Shown here: in pieces, positions 6,785 to 13,720 of the stretch | Layout: each line of letters opens with the position of its first letter | How positions within the stretch are numbered: the stretch's first letter is position 1 | The notes under the pieces: model-generated | Seen by the model: the letters and a program-made list of their open reading frames with translations, nothing else | What the model was told of the DNA's origin: nothing | Databases searched by the model: none | Translations under genes and position numbers: made by a program | From: a virus | Direction: 5' to 3' (one strand) | Virus record (IMG/VR): IMGVR_UViG_3300021961_000522 | Span: 1 to 26,940 of that record | Length of the DNA stretch: 26,940 nt

Positions 6785-7722
6785 ATAACAAAATTGGTTA
6801 TGCATGTATCAATATGGCATTGAGTTATCCTACTAAGTATGGTAATAAACCAAAAGGTACAAAACCAATCACAACAAATCGTAGTATGATTCGTAGAACC
6901 TTTGATGAGAAAGGTGTGAATTATGCATCAGAATTATGTTTACAAAATGTAAAAGATTTGAATCAAATTATTTCATGGAATGTATTGAATGGTTATGATT
7001 TCTATCGTTTGAGTTCTGGTTTAGCACCGTGGAAAACTGAGTACGAGTGGATTGATTTGAAAGATATAGATGAGATTAAAAAATGGTTTCATTCAGCTGG
7101 TACAATGGCTACTACTCATGGAATGAGATTAACCGCTCATCCTGGCCCTTTCAATGTATTGGTATCACCGAATGAGAATGTAGTTCAGAACACTATCAAA
7201 GACTTAACTATACATGGTGAAGAGTTCGATATGATGGGGTTATCTCGTACACCTTACAACAAACTAAACATACATTGTAATGGTGTGTATGGTGATAAGA
7301 TATCAGCTATGGATAGGTTCTGTAAGAACTTTGAACGATTACCTGAATCAGTACAAACAAGATTGACTGTTGAGAATGACGATAAAGCAAGTATGTACTC
7401 AGTAAAAGATTTGATGTACATTCACGAAAGAATTGGAATACCAATTGTATTTGATTATCACCATCATAGATTTAATACTGGTGATTTATCAGAACAAGAA
7501 GCACTTGAGTTAGCAATATCCACTTGGGGTGATATCAAACCAGTGGTTCATTATTCTGAATCTCGTAGTGTAGAACAATTGGATGAAAGTATTAAACCAC
7601 AAGCACATTCAGATTATGTTGTGGATTACATTGATACCTACGGCCACAATGTAGATATTATGGTTGAAGCAAAACACAAAGAACTGGCTGTAGATAAGTA
7701 CAAGGAGTTATATTTTGGATAA
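6778..7722 (+). CDS. uvsE: UV-damage endonuclease, UvsE/UvdE family
   Basis: The 314-residue product has the length and order of UV-damage endonucleases (TIM-barrel fold). It has IGYACINMAL at the N-terminus, HGMRLTAHPG near residues 115-125, and the metal-site strand TVENDDK (Glu199-Asn-Asp-Asp202). FDYHHHRF (Asp226, His228-230) and DIMVEAKHKE near the C-terminus complete the metal ligands. The enzyme nicks DNA 5' of UV photoproducts and starts an alternative excision repair. That is a sensible cargo for a phage of sunlit water, although light exposure is inferred. A GGGAG ribosome site lies upstream of the ATG. Confidence 0.9.
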   Translation: MVNNKIGYACINMALSYPTKYGNKPKGTKPITTNRSMIRRTFDEKGVNYASELCLQNVKDLNQIISWNVLNGYDFYRLSSGLAPWKTEYEWIDLKDIDEIKKWFHSAGTMATTHGMRLTAHPGPFNVLVSPNENVVQNTIKDLTIHGEEFDMMGLSRTPYNKLNIHCNGVYGDKISAMDRFCKNFERLPESVQTRLTVENDDKASMYSVKDLMYIHERIGIPIVFDYHHHRFNTGDLSEQEALELAISTWGDIKPVVHYSESRSVEQLDESIKPQAHSDYVVDYIDTYGHNVDIMVEAKHKELAVDKYKELYFG

Positions 7723-7909
7723 ACAAATGACAAAAAAAGAATGGTTAAACGAATCGGTATTTAGAGATACCTTTGGTAGACCATATAATTTATCTGATGT
7801 TCCTATGACAATGATGACTCGTAAAGAATCATTTGAAAAACAAGGAGCAACAAGAGAATCTATTAATGAGTATTGGAATGAAAACAAACATATGTATACA
7901 AAGGAGTAA
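7715..7909 (+). CDS. small hypothetical protein with probable TTG start
   Basis: The product is 64 residues from TTG 7715 or 60 residues from ATG 7727. The TTG start is favoured because AGGAG at 7703-7707 sits 7 bases from it but 19 bases from the ATG; it then overlaps the uvsE stop. The sequence (EWLNESVFRDTFGRPYNLSDVP, charged tail) has no signal or membrane helix and no recognised family. Confidence 0.55.
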   Translation: MDKQMTKKEWLNESVFRDTFGRPYNLSDVPMTMMTRKESFEKQGATRESINEYWNENKHMYTKE

Positions 7910-7911
7910 AT

Positions 7912-8115
7912 ATGTATTATGAAGCACAAGTAGTATTCGTAGAAGAGATACCAACAAAAAATGGAGTTCGTGAAAAAAGAACTCGTAGAAGTTTTTTAGT
8001 TGAGTGTGATTCTGTGAGTGTTGCAGAAGCAAAAGTAAATGAGGTACTAAAAGATTCACCTTACGCTTTTGAAGTTAAAGTAGTTAAAGAATCTAAAATA
8101 GTAGAGGTGATATAA
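7912..8115 (+). CDS. small protein, possibly DUF4494-like
   Basis: The 67-residue product (starting MYYEAQVVFVEE) has an alternating-strand start, a basic turn (REKRTRRSF), then LVECDSVSVAEAKVNEVL and a final strand. The layout (aromatic first strand, V(E/D)xxSxxEAEA-type helix) is reminiscent of DUF4494 proteins found in Bacteroidota and their phages. The match is by eye and weak. AAAGGAG precedes the start, and the stop overlaps the next gene (TAATG). Confidence 0.6.
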   Translation: MYYEAQVVFVEEIPTKNGVREKRTRRSFLVECDSVSVAEAKVNEVLKDSPYAFEVKVVKESKIVEVI

Positions 8116-8255
8116 TGACATTTAAAGAAGTATGTGATTATCTTACAGAGATAATTGTTGGTAAGAAAAAGCCAATATCAAGAAAAAAGAAAACAGTTAA
8201 ACCTGTATTGAATAGTAAGAGTAAAAGAAAATACACAAGGAAGAAAAAGAAATGA
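8115..8255 (+). CDS. small highly basic protein (46 aa)
   Basis: The ORF starts in the previous stop (TAATG) and ends overlapping the next start (ATGA). The product begins MTFKEVCDYLTEIIVG and then becomes almost entirely Lys/Arg (KKKPISRKKKTV ... KRKYTRKKKK). Such a tail suggests nucleic-acid or membrane-phosphate binding. Seamless overlaps on both sides support it. Function unknown. Confidence 0.55.
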   Translation: MTFKEVCDYLTEIIVGKKKPISRKKKTVKPVLNSKSKRKYTRKKKK

Positions 8256-8836
8256 TTTTACAATCATTACTTAGTGGATTAGTATTGTTTACTTCATTTA
8301 GTGCAAGAACACCTAATGATGAATCTATTCTTAAAGATGATTATGAAATTGCACTTGGGTTTAAATCCGAGAACATATATTTCAAAAGAGATTGGGAACG
8401 AGAGTTAGGACAATCTTATATCGATGATGAGATATGGTTTGAGTATGAACCTAAGAACTTTTATTTTAAACCACAATATGTTAATAAAACATCTCGTGAT
8501 TTACAATATGGTAAGGCAGATATTCGTTATCGTAATGGTGATTACTCAATTGGATATACTGGATTATATTCAGATAAACAATTTGAAAATGGTATATCTA
8601 TAGGTGTTCAGAGAAAAAAAGAAATCAATGACAAATTCTCAATGGAAGTTAAGTGGGATGGTTATTATTTCAGAGATGAATTAACTGGTGAGAATCGTTT
8701 TGATATGGAAGATTATGCTCAATTAAATTGGAAAATTTCTGATAGATTGATACTTACTAATATCTTTGATTACAATGATATCAAGGGTAGACAATACTAT
8801 AAATTTAGTGTAGGAGTAGAATATGAACTTAAATGA
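8252..8836 (+). CDS. putative small outer-membrane beta-barrel protein
   Basis: The 194-residue product has a short hydrophobic leader (MILQSLLSGLVLFTSFSA) likely to act as a signal peptide. The rest consists of amphipathic strands with aromatic girdles (NIYFKRDWE, EIWFEYEPKNFYFKPQYV, KADIRYRNGDYSIGYTGLY, MEVKWDGYYF, YKFSVGVEYELK). About eight to ten strands fit a small barrel. The end is ELK rather than Phe, so the sorting signal is not classical. Possible roles are a superinfection-blocking receptor mask or porin-like factor, both inferred. It is coupled to genes on both sides. Confidence 0.5.
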   Translation: MILQSLLSGLVLFTSFSARTPNDESILKDDYEIALGFKSENIYFKRDWERELGQSYIDDEIWFEYEPKNFYFKPQYVNKTSRDLQYGKADIRYRNGDYSIGYTGLYSDKQFENGISIGVQRKKEINDKFSMEVKWDGYYFRDELTGENRFDMEDYAQLNWKISDRLILTNIFDYNDIKGRQYYKFSVGVEYELK

Positions 8837-8972
8837 AATTAAGAGAAAATTAGAAGAGGCATATCAAGAAGAAGACTGGAACTTGATTGAGGATTTAATT
8901 GATGTATTAGATACATTAATTACACTCGGTGAAGGTGATATGGAGTGGAGTTCGGATTTAGATGATGAGTAA
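8823..8972 (+). CDS. small acidic protein (49 aa)
   Basis: The ORF from ATG 8823 to TAA 8970-8972 overlaps the beta-barrel gene by 14 bases and ends eight bases before tRNA-Thr. The product (MNLNEIKRKLEEAYQEEDWN...) is a strongly acidic two-helix protein ending SSDLDDE. No family is recognised. Phages often use such acidic peptides as inhibitors or DNA mimics, but nothing here shows that. Confidence 0.5.
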   Translation: MNLNEIKRKLEEAYQEEDWNLIEDLIDVLDTLITLGEGDMEWSSDLDDE

Positions 8973-8979
8973 TTTATTT

Positions 8980-9052
8980 GCTAGTGTAGCTCAGTTGGTA
9001 GAGCAGAGCTCTTGTAAAGCTCAGGTCGTTGGTTCGAATCCAATCACTAGCT
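8980..9052 (+). tRNA. trnT: tRNA-Thr (anticodon UGU)
   Basis: A full cloverleaf can be drawn: acceptor GCTAGTG pairs with CACTAGC, the D arm is GCTC...GAGC, the anticodon stem is GAGCT/AGCTC with loop CTTGTAA, and the T arm is GTTGG-TTCGAAT-CCAAT. The anticodon TGT reads ACA and other Thr codons. The discriminator is T and no CCA is encoded, so the host CCA-adding enzyme is needed. It ends one base before the tmRNA. Confidence 0.95.
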
Positions 9053-9053
9053 C

Positions 9054-9397
9054 GGGGCCGAAATGGTATCGATTGGCATTTGTTTGATATCTAAGTGCAA
9101 CGAGGTTTGAGCAAGACCTACTAAAAAAGGTTCATTTTGTGAATTGGCACATATTCCAATGTTGCTTACGCTTGAGTAAGATGCATCTTACTTATGACTC
9201 CGATAGTAAGATAAGATGTCGATATCGGAACCAAGCTCACTTAAGGTTTAGAGTTTAAATGAAACCTCAGTTAAACCATTCTGTGTAAAATGGGATATGG
9301 TGGGTTGTAGATGACTACCGATTTGGAATCTAACTAAGTTGTGAATGACTTGGTATTAAGGGTGAACAAGACGGCGGTTCGAATCCGCCCGGCTCCA
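9054..9397 (+). ncRNA. ssrA: tmRNA (ssrA), one-piece, phage-encoded
   Basis: The 5' end GGGGCCG (9054-9060) pairs with CGGCTCC (9390-9396). The 3' part has a canonical T arm GGCGG-TTCGAAT-CCGCC, and the 5' part has the reduced D-arm region of tmRNAs. The length of about 344 bases is typical. Inside there is a likely tag frame followed by a strong hairpin GTAAGAT-GC-ATCTTAC (about 9176-9191) in the position of helix P5, then pseudoknot-like repeats. The best tag reading is GTYSNVAYA ending at TGA 9173-9175; an alternative frame gives AHIPMLLTLE ending at TAA 9177-9179. tmRNA rescues stalled ribosomes and tags the product for proteolysis. No CCA is encoded. Confidence 0.9.
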
Positions 9398-9401
9398 CAA
9401 T

Positions 9402-9486
9402 GGTAAGTTGGCTGAGTGGTTAAAAGCATCAGACTGTAAATCTGACTCTCGTATGAGATACGGTGGTTCAAATCCATCACTTACCA
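9402..9486 (+). tRNA. trnY: tRNA-Tyr (anticodon GUA), long variable arm
   Basis: Acceptor GGTAAGT pairs with ACTTACC. The anticodon stem TCAGA/TCTGA encloses CTGTAAA with anticodon GTA. An extended variable arm (CTCTCGTATGAGATAC) marks a type II bacterial tRNA-Tyr, and the T arm is GGTGG-TTCAAAT-CCATC. The discriminator is A, with no encoded CCA. It begins four bases after the tmRNA, so the three RNAs are probably cut from one transcript. Confidence 0.95.
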
Positions 9487-9544
9487 CTAACAAAAAATAA
9501 TTGCAAAAACATTAAGTTTTAGTGATGAAAGGTTATATTTATAT

Positions 9545-10090
9545 ATGAGTGTATATGAAGAACTTTATGATAATAATATTATGAAGAACAAATTAATTTA
9601 TATTTTGGCTATGATAATTATTGGTTTCAATGGTTATGTATGGACAAATATCTTTGATAATTACAAGGAGTTCCACAAGGACTCAGTTCGAACAATGAAG
9701 GCCGAAAACGAAAGATTACGTTCTATCGTTGAGGAATTCAAACTTGAGGGAATGGAAGTGACAGTAACAATGTATCATCCTGTTTCGTCTCAAACTGATT
9801 CTACACCGAACATTCTCGCGGATGGAACGCGTATTAGAGTACACAAAGCTAGTGAGTACCGATTTATAGCGGTTAGTAGAAATCTTTTGAAACGACATGG
9901 TGGTTTCTTGGATTATGGTGATTTCATAGTGTTGAGTGGAACTGGTCATAAAGATGGTGTCTATCAAGTTAAAGATACAATGAATAAGAGGTTCGTAAAC
10001 CGAGTTGATATATTAGAATCACCTGGTACAAAACCTTATAAGATTGACACTGCAAAAATAATGAAAACAGATTTAGTATTGACAAATTAA
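9545..10090 (+). CDS. membrane-anchored 3D-domain protein (double-psi beta-barrel, cell-wall linked)
   Basis: The 181-residue product has an N-terminal membrane helix (KLIYILAMIIIGFNGYVW), a short helical spacer (about 35-70), and a C-terminal barrel. The barrel contains VTVTMYHP, DGTRI, FIAVSRNLL, LDYGDFIVLSG and VKDTMNKRFVNRVDIL, which fits the 3D domain seen in MltA/RpfB/YabB-type murein proteins, with conserved Asp residues. It may act on or bind peptidoglycan during lysis or entry. The start may be ATG 9545 or ATG 9581; the second places the membrane helix directly at the N-terminus. Confidence 0.7.
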   Translation: MSVYEELYDNNIMKNKLIYILAMIIIGFNGYVWTNIFDNYKEFHKDSVRTMKAENERLRSIVEEFKLEGMEVTVTMYHPVSSQTDSTPNILADGTRIRVHKASEYRFIAVSRNLLKRHGGFLDYGDFIVLSGTGHKDGVYQVKDTMNKRFVNRVDILESPGTKPYKIDTAKIMKTDLVLTN

Positions 10091-10105
10091 AAATTGAGGA
10101 TATAA

Positions 10106-11716
10106 TTGAAAAAATGGTTTTATGAAAAAAGTAAGTTTGATACTTTCAAATCAAACACTACTTATCACGACTTATTGTCCAAAACAGATTCAGAGTTTAT
10201 TGAGTGGGCTCGTCTATTAAGAAAAGAAGTAACTACACAATGGGATGAATATGGAACACCACCTGTCATTGGTAAAGATGAAGATGGTATTATCAAATCA
10301 CTTTCTAAATTAAGAAAGAATCCATGTGAGTTTTTAGAACAAGATAAAACAGGTGATAAAGAATCTCTTGGTATTATACAGAACTTCAATAAAGATGCTA
10401 GTGCTGTAAATCAATTCTTTCCAACAATGTTAAAAACAAAAATCTCTGGTGGTAAAAGTGCAGAGGGTGGTTTATCTATTTATGACCATTTTGCACAACC
10501 TGATATGGAAGAGAAGTTTGTAAAGATTATGAGAAGAGCTGTTAAGAAAGACTCCATGTATAGTTGGAGTAGAAGTGTTGTAAACAAAAGAGATGAGAAT
10601 CCATTTTGGAATGGACAAAATGGTAAAGATTTTATTCGTGATGTACACGAGGGTAAAGTGTTTGTTGATAAATACAAAGATTGTGATATTGTTTTAGCTA
10701 AAGTAAAATCCACAACAATGGATAACTATGGAACCATCAATGACCAGTTTGTTGGATTTGAGAATTTATATTTAACAGCAGATGATGTTAATGAGTGTGT
10801 TGATAGTGGTTGGTTAAACAATACACAAATAAGTAATCTTGGTGATATAGTTTCAGAGGAAACAAGTAAGAGTGGTAAAGTAACAAAGTTCTTTTATTTG
10901 ATTCGTTGGTATAATAAGAGTGATGGAATCTTTCCAAAGATATTACAAGTGTTTAGATTAAGTTGTGGACAACCAGCTGTAAACTTTCCAGCACTAACTG
11001 CAAAATATTTGTATGAAACTTATACATCTCATGTAGATGAACCAATCACAATCTATGATTCATCAAGTGGTTGGGGTGGTAGAATCATTGGTTCTATGAG
11101 TATGAGAAAGAAAGCACATTATGTTGGTACAGACCCTAATCCAGATACAAGTGGTAGATATCAAGCGGTTGCTGATTTCTATAATGATAATTGTATTGAT
11201 AATTTTAGTGATACATTTCAAAAGTTTTTTGAAGTAGAAAAACAAAGTAATACTTATGAAGTATTTACAGATGGTAGTGAATTAATTGGGAACAATCCTG
11301 AGTTTCAGAAGTATAAAGGTAAGTTGGATATAGTGTTCACTTCACCACCTTACTTTAATCGTGAACAATATTCACAAGATGAGAATCAAAGTTTTAAAGC
11401 ATATGCAGAATATGATGATTGGAGAGATAATTTCTTAAAACCTACATTAACTACAGCATACGAGTACTTAAAAAATGATAGATATATTTTATGGAACATT
11501 GCTGATATTAAGATTGGTGAATCATTATATTATCCATTAGAACAAGATAGTATTGATATCTTGGAAGAGTTAGGTTGTGAGTATAAGGGTAAATTAAAAA
11601 TGTTAATGACAAGAATGGTTGGATTAGACCCTACAAAAAGTGGAATCAAAAACGCTGTAAAACACAATGGTAAGGCATACAAGTTCGAACCAATCTTTGT
11701 TTTTTATAAAAAATAG
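10106..11716 (+). CDS. DNA methyltransferase (TSPPY motif), TTG start
   Basis: The C-terminal half of this 536-residue protein is an SAM-dependent amino-methyltransferase. The AdoMet motif is Asp318-x3-Gly-Trp-Gly-Gly-Arg326, followed by GTDPNPDT, and the catalytic motif IV is Thr412-Ser-Pro-Pro-Tyr416, typical of enzymes that methylate exocyclic N4 of cytosine or N6 of adenine. The first 270 residues do not match a family I recognise and may give target recognition. The start is TTG, with GAGGA five bases upstream; the first in-frame ATG is about 100 codons later. It opens the cassette that continues with the PLP enzyme and glycosyltransferase-like proteins. Confidence 0.85.
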   Translation: MKKWFYEKSKFDTFKSNTTYHDLLSKTDSEFIEWARLLRKEVTTQWDEYGTPPVIGKDEDGIIKSLSKLRKNPCEFLEQDKTGDKESLGIIQNFNKDASAVNQFFPTMLKTKISGGKSAEGGLSIYDHFAQPDMEEKFVKIMRRAVKKDSMYSWSRSVVNKRDENPFWNGQNGKDFIRDVHEGKVFVDKYKDCDIVLAKVKSTTMDNYGTINDQFVGFENLYLTADDVNECVDSGWLNNTQISNLGDIVSEETSKSGKVTKFFYLIRWYNKSDGIFPKILQVFRLSCGQPAVNFPALTAKYLYETYTSHVDEPITIYDSSSGWGGRIIGSMSMRKKAHYVGTDPNPDTSGRYQAVADFYNDNCIDNFSDTFQKFFEVEKQSNTYEVFTDGSELIGNNPEFQKYKGKLDIVFTSPPYFNREQYSQDENQSFKAYAEYDDWRDNFLKPTLTTAYEYLKNDRYILWNIADIKIGESLYYPLEQDSIDILEELGCEYKGKLKMLMTRMVGLDPTKSGIKNAVKHNGKAYKFEPIFVFYKK

Positions 11717-11717
11717 C

Positions 11718-11746
11718 TTGACTTATATACAAAAAAATTGTTATAT
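11718..11746 (+). promoter_or_regulatory. sigma70-type promoter
   Basis: TTGACT (11718-11723), a 17-base spacer and TTATAT (11741-11746) form a near-consensus host vegetative promoter in the 60-base gap before the 647-residue gene. It starts one base after the methyltransferase stop codon (11714-11716), so it could give independent transcription of the downstream cassette. Confidence 0.6.
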
Positions 11747-11776
11747 TCAGATAAATTAATAAGAGGAAAATAGTAA

Positions 11777-13720
11777 ATGGCATTTAGTACAACACCAAGA
11801 AACCCAATGATGTATTTTTGGGGTGATGATTTAGGATTGACTGGAACATCAAACCAAAGAGATAACGACCACGATGGTGAACAGGCAGAGATTCATGTTG
11901 ATGAGATAGATAATCATTTGACTCATAAAAATTTAATTACACCAGATTATTCAATTGATAATGGTGTAAAGATTAATTTTGGTGGTGAGATTACAATGAT
12001 TCTTCTTGATAAAGAAAATGGGATATGGGGTACTTCAGATGGATTAACTCGTAACACTAAAATGTTTTTATTGGGATTATCATTCAGAAATTTTGCAGAA
12101 GATAAATCAATCTTTGATAAATATGTTTTTAGGGGTGATGGTAAAACTATTAGATTCCAATTCATTACAGAGGTTGGTGAATTTGTAGATGATAATTACA
12201 AACACACTAATGATATTGTTTTTGAAATTGTTAAAAGAAATCAAAATATTCAAAATGTTATTGATGATTATTATAAAAAAACTTTATTCAATCAGAACTT
12301 TTTTGTATTGGAACAATTAGAACAATATAGAGATTGGGTTAAAAATCATCAGTTCAAATCCGATACAGATTTATTAAATGCTTTTGAAAATATTCTTAAC
12401 TTATATCAAGTTAGTTGGGCTCCATCAGAAAATACAATCGATGATTTTAGTATTAACTCTGGTGAACGAGGAGTTGCAACAAATGGTATTAGTTCTGTAT
12501 CTAATAAAGTGTTAGCAAAATTTCAAAATAAATATTTAAAAGGACAACCAGAAAATCATGAATTAAATTTGGTTATCAATGAAAAGATAAAATCTATATT
12601 TTCACCTATTAGAAAAAGGTTTAAACCTACTCAAGATAATTGTACCAAAATGTTTAGTTGGGTTTTACAATCTTATTATACCACAAAGGGTGGATACACA
12701 AAAGGTAGTGGTAGAGGTAGTGTATTAGATGTTGTATCTAATGAAATTATGAAAGTGTTAGATAATGAAATGGAAGATTACGCTCCAAGAAATAATGATG
12801 GTGAGATTGATTACAAATATAATGATACATCAATGTTAGAACATTTTAAATCTTCTTTAACATTGTGGGGTTGGTATAAAGACTTACAAAGAATAAATAA
12901 GTATTTTGATAATGGATATATTAATGAAGATGGTACAAGATGGATTCCTATTTTATTAAAGTATGAAAGAGTAACAAAACAAGAACTTACTTTAAAGGAA
13001 CAAAGAGTTATTCAGAACATTCACATTAATGGTAAGTTTGTTTCTTATTCAAGTTTTGATAAGTTAGTTGGTGCTTCTATAAATGAAATAGATAGAGATA
13101 CTGATATATCAAAACTCTTAGTTAAATATTTTGTAAACGATAATTCTGTAGAAACAATTAATTATAAGAATCAGTTTATAGAAGCTTTATTAACTAACAA
13201 AGTAAAAGATAGAACAAGCCATTTCCTAAGAAAGTATAATTACATTGATAATGTATTAGGACATTGTTCTTTAAAAAGTACTACAAAAAATTGGGTTAAT
13301 ATAAATCCAAACGAATCAGGTACAGAAGAATGTGAACATTATCTTTCTGTTAAAGGTAGTAATAAATCAGAAATAAGATATCATGGTATTAACTTTTATA
13401 ATTTAAATAAAACCACAAATGGTTTAATATCTAATGATTCTATTTCAGATAAAAAAGAAGTTGTTAAAAACTTAGATGGAACTCTTGGACAATTACATAA
13501 TCCAAATGATAAATTAGAAAACAATGTAAAGCAATTACTCAATGGTTCAGAATATGATATCTTTAGAGAAGATTCTTTTGGTGATGATGATTGGGTTAAC
13601 GTATGTTCAGTAGGAGTTATTGGAGATAATGTTTCAAGTGAATTAACAAATAACTTACTCTACAAATATAGAAGTGTTCAAATTGATAACTACTTAGAAA
13701 AGGTATTCGGTGATAAGTAA
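11777..13720 (+). CDS. large protein of unknown function (647 aa)
   Basis: The product is 647 residues, with no signal peptide or membrane helix and rich in Asn, Asp and Lys. N-terminal landmarks are MYFWGDDLGLTG, an acidic HDGEQAEIHVDEID stretch, and the strand VKINFGGEITMILLDKENG. The middle is helical (FSPIRKRFKPTQDNCTKMFSWVL; SSLTLWGWYKDLQRINKYF), and the C-terminus ends RSVQIDNYLEKVFGDK. I do not recognise a family. AGAGGA gives a good ribosome site, and it has its own promoter candidate. Its position between a DNA methyltransferase and a PLP enzyme suggests DNA modification, restriction-like or nucleoprotein work, which is inference from neighbours only. Confidence 0.85.
   Translation: MAFSTTPRNPMMYFWGDDLGLTGTSNQRDNDHDGEQAEIHVDEIDNHLTHKNLITPDYSIDNGVKINFGGEITMILLDKENGIWGTSDGLTRNTKMFLLGLSFRNFAEDKSIFDKYVFRGDGKTIRFQFITEVGEFVDDNYKHTNDIVFEIVKRNQNIQNVIDDYYKKTLFNQNFFVLEQLEQYRDWVKNHQFKSDTDLLNAFENILNLYQVSWAPSENTIDDFSINSGERGVATNGISSVSNKVLAKFQNKYLKGQPENHELNLVINEKIKSIFSPIRKRFKPTQDNCTKMFSWVLQSYYTTKGGYTKGSGRGSVLDVVSNEIMKVLDNEMEDYAPRNNDGEIDYKYNDTSMLEHFKSSLTLWGWYKDLQRINKYFDNGYINEDGTRWIPILLKYERVTKQELTLKEQRVIQNIHINGKFVSYSSFDKLVGASINEIDRDTDISKLLVKYFVNDNSVETINYKNQFIEALLTNKVKDRTSHFLRKYNYIDNVLGHCSLKSTTKNWVNINPNESGTEECEHYLSVKGSNKSEIRYHGINFYNLNKTTNGLISNDSISDKKEVVKNLDGTLGQLHNPNDKLENNVKQLLNGSEYDIFREDSFGDDDWVNVCSVGVIGDNVSSELTNNLLYKYRSVQIDNYLEKVFGDK

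Noticed and set aside
7708-8059. Hydrophobic minus-strand ORFs opposite small + genes
   Set aside because: Hydrophobicity arises from complementing Lys/Glu codons; the + strand frames have ribosome sites and chained overlaps.
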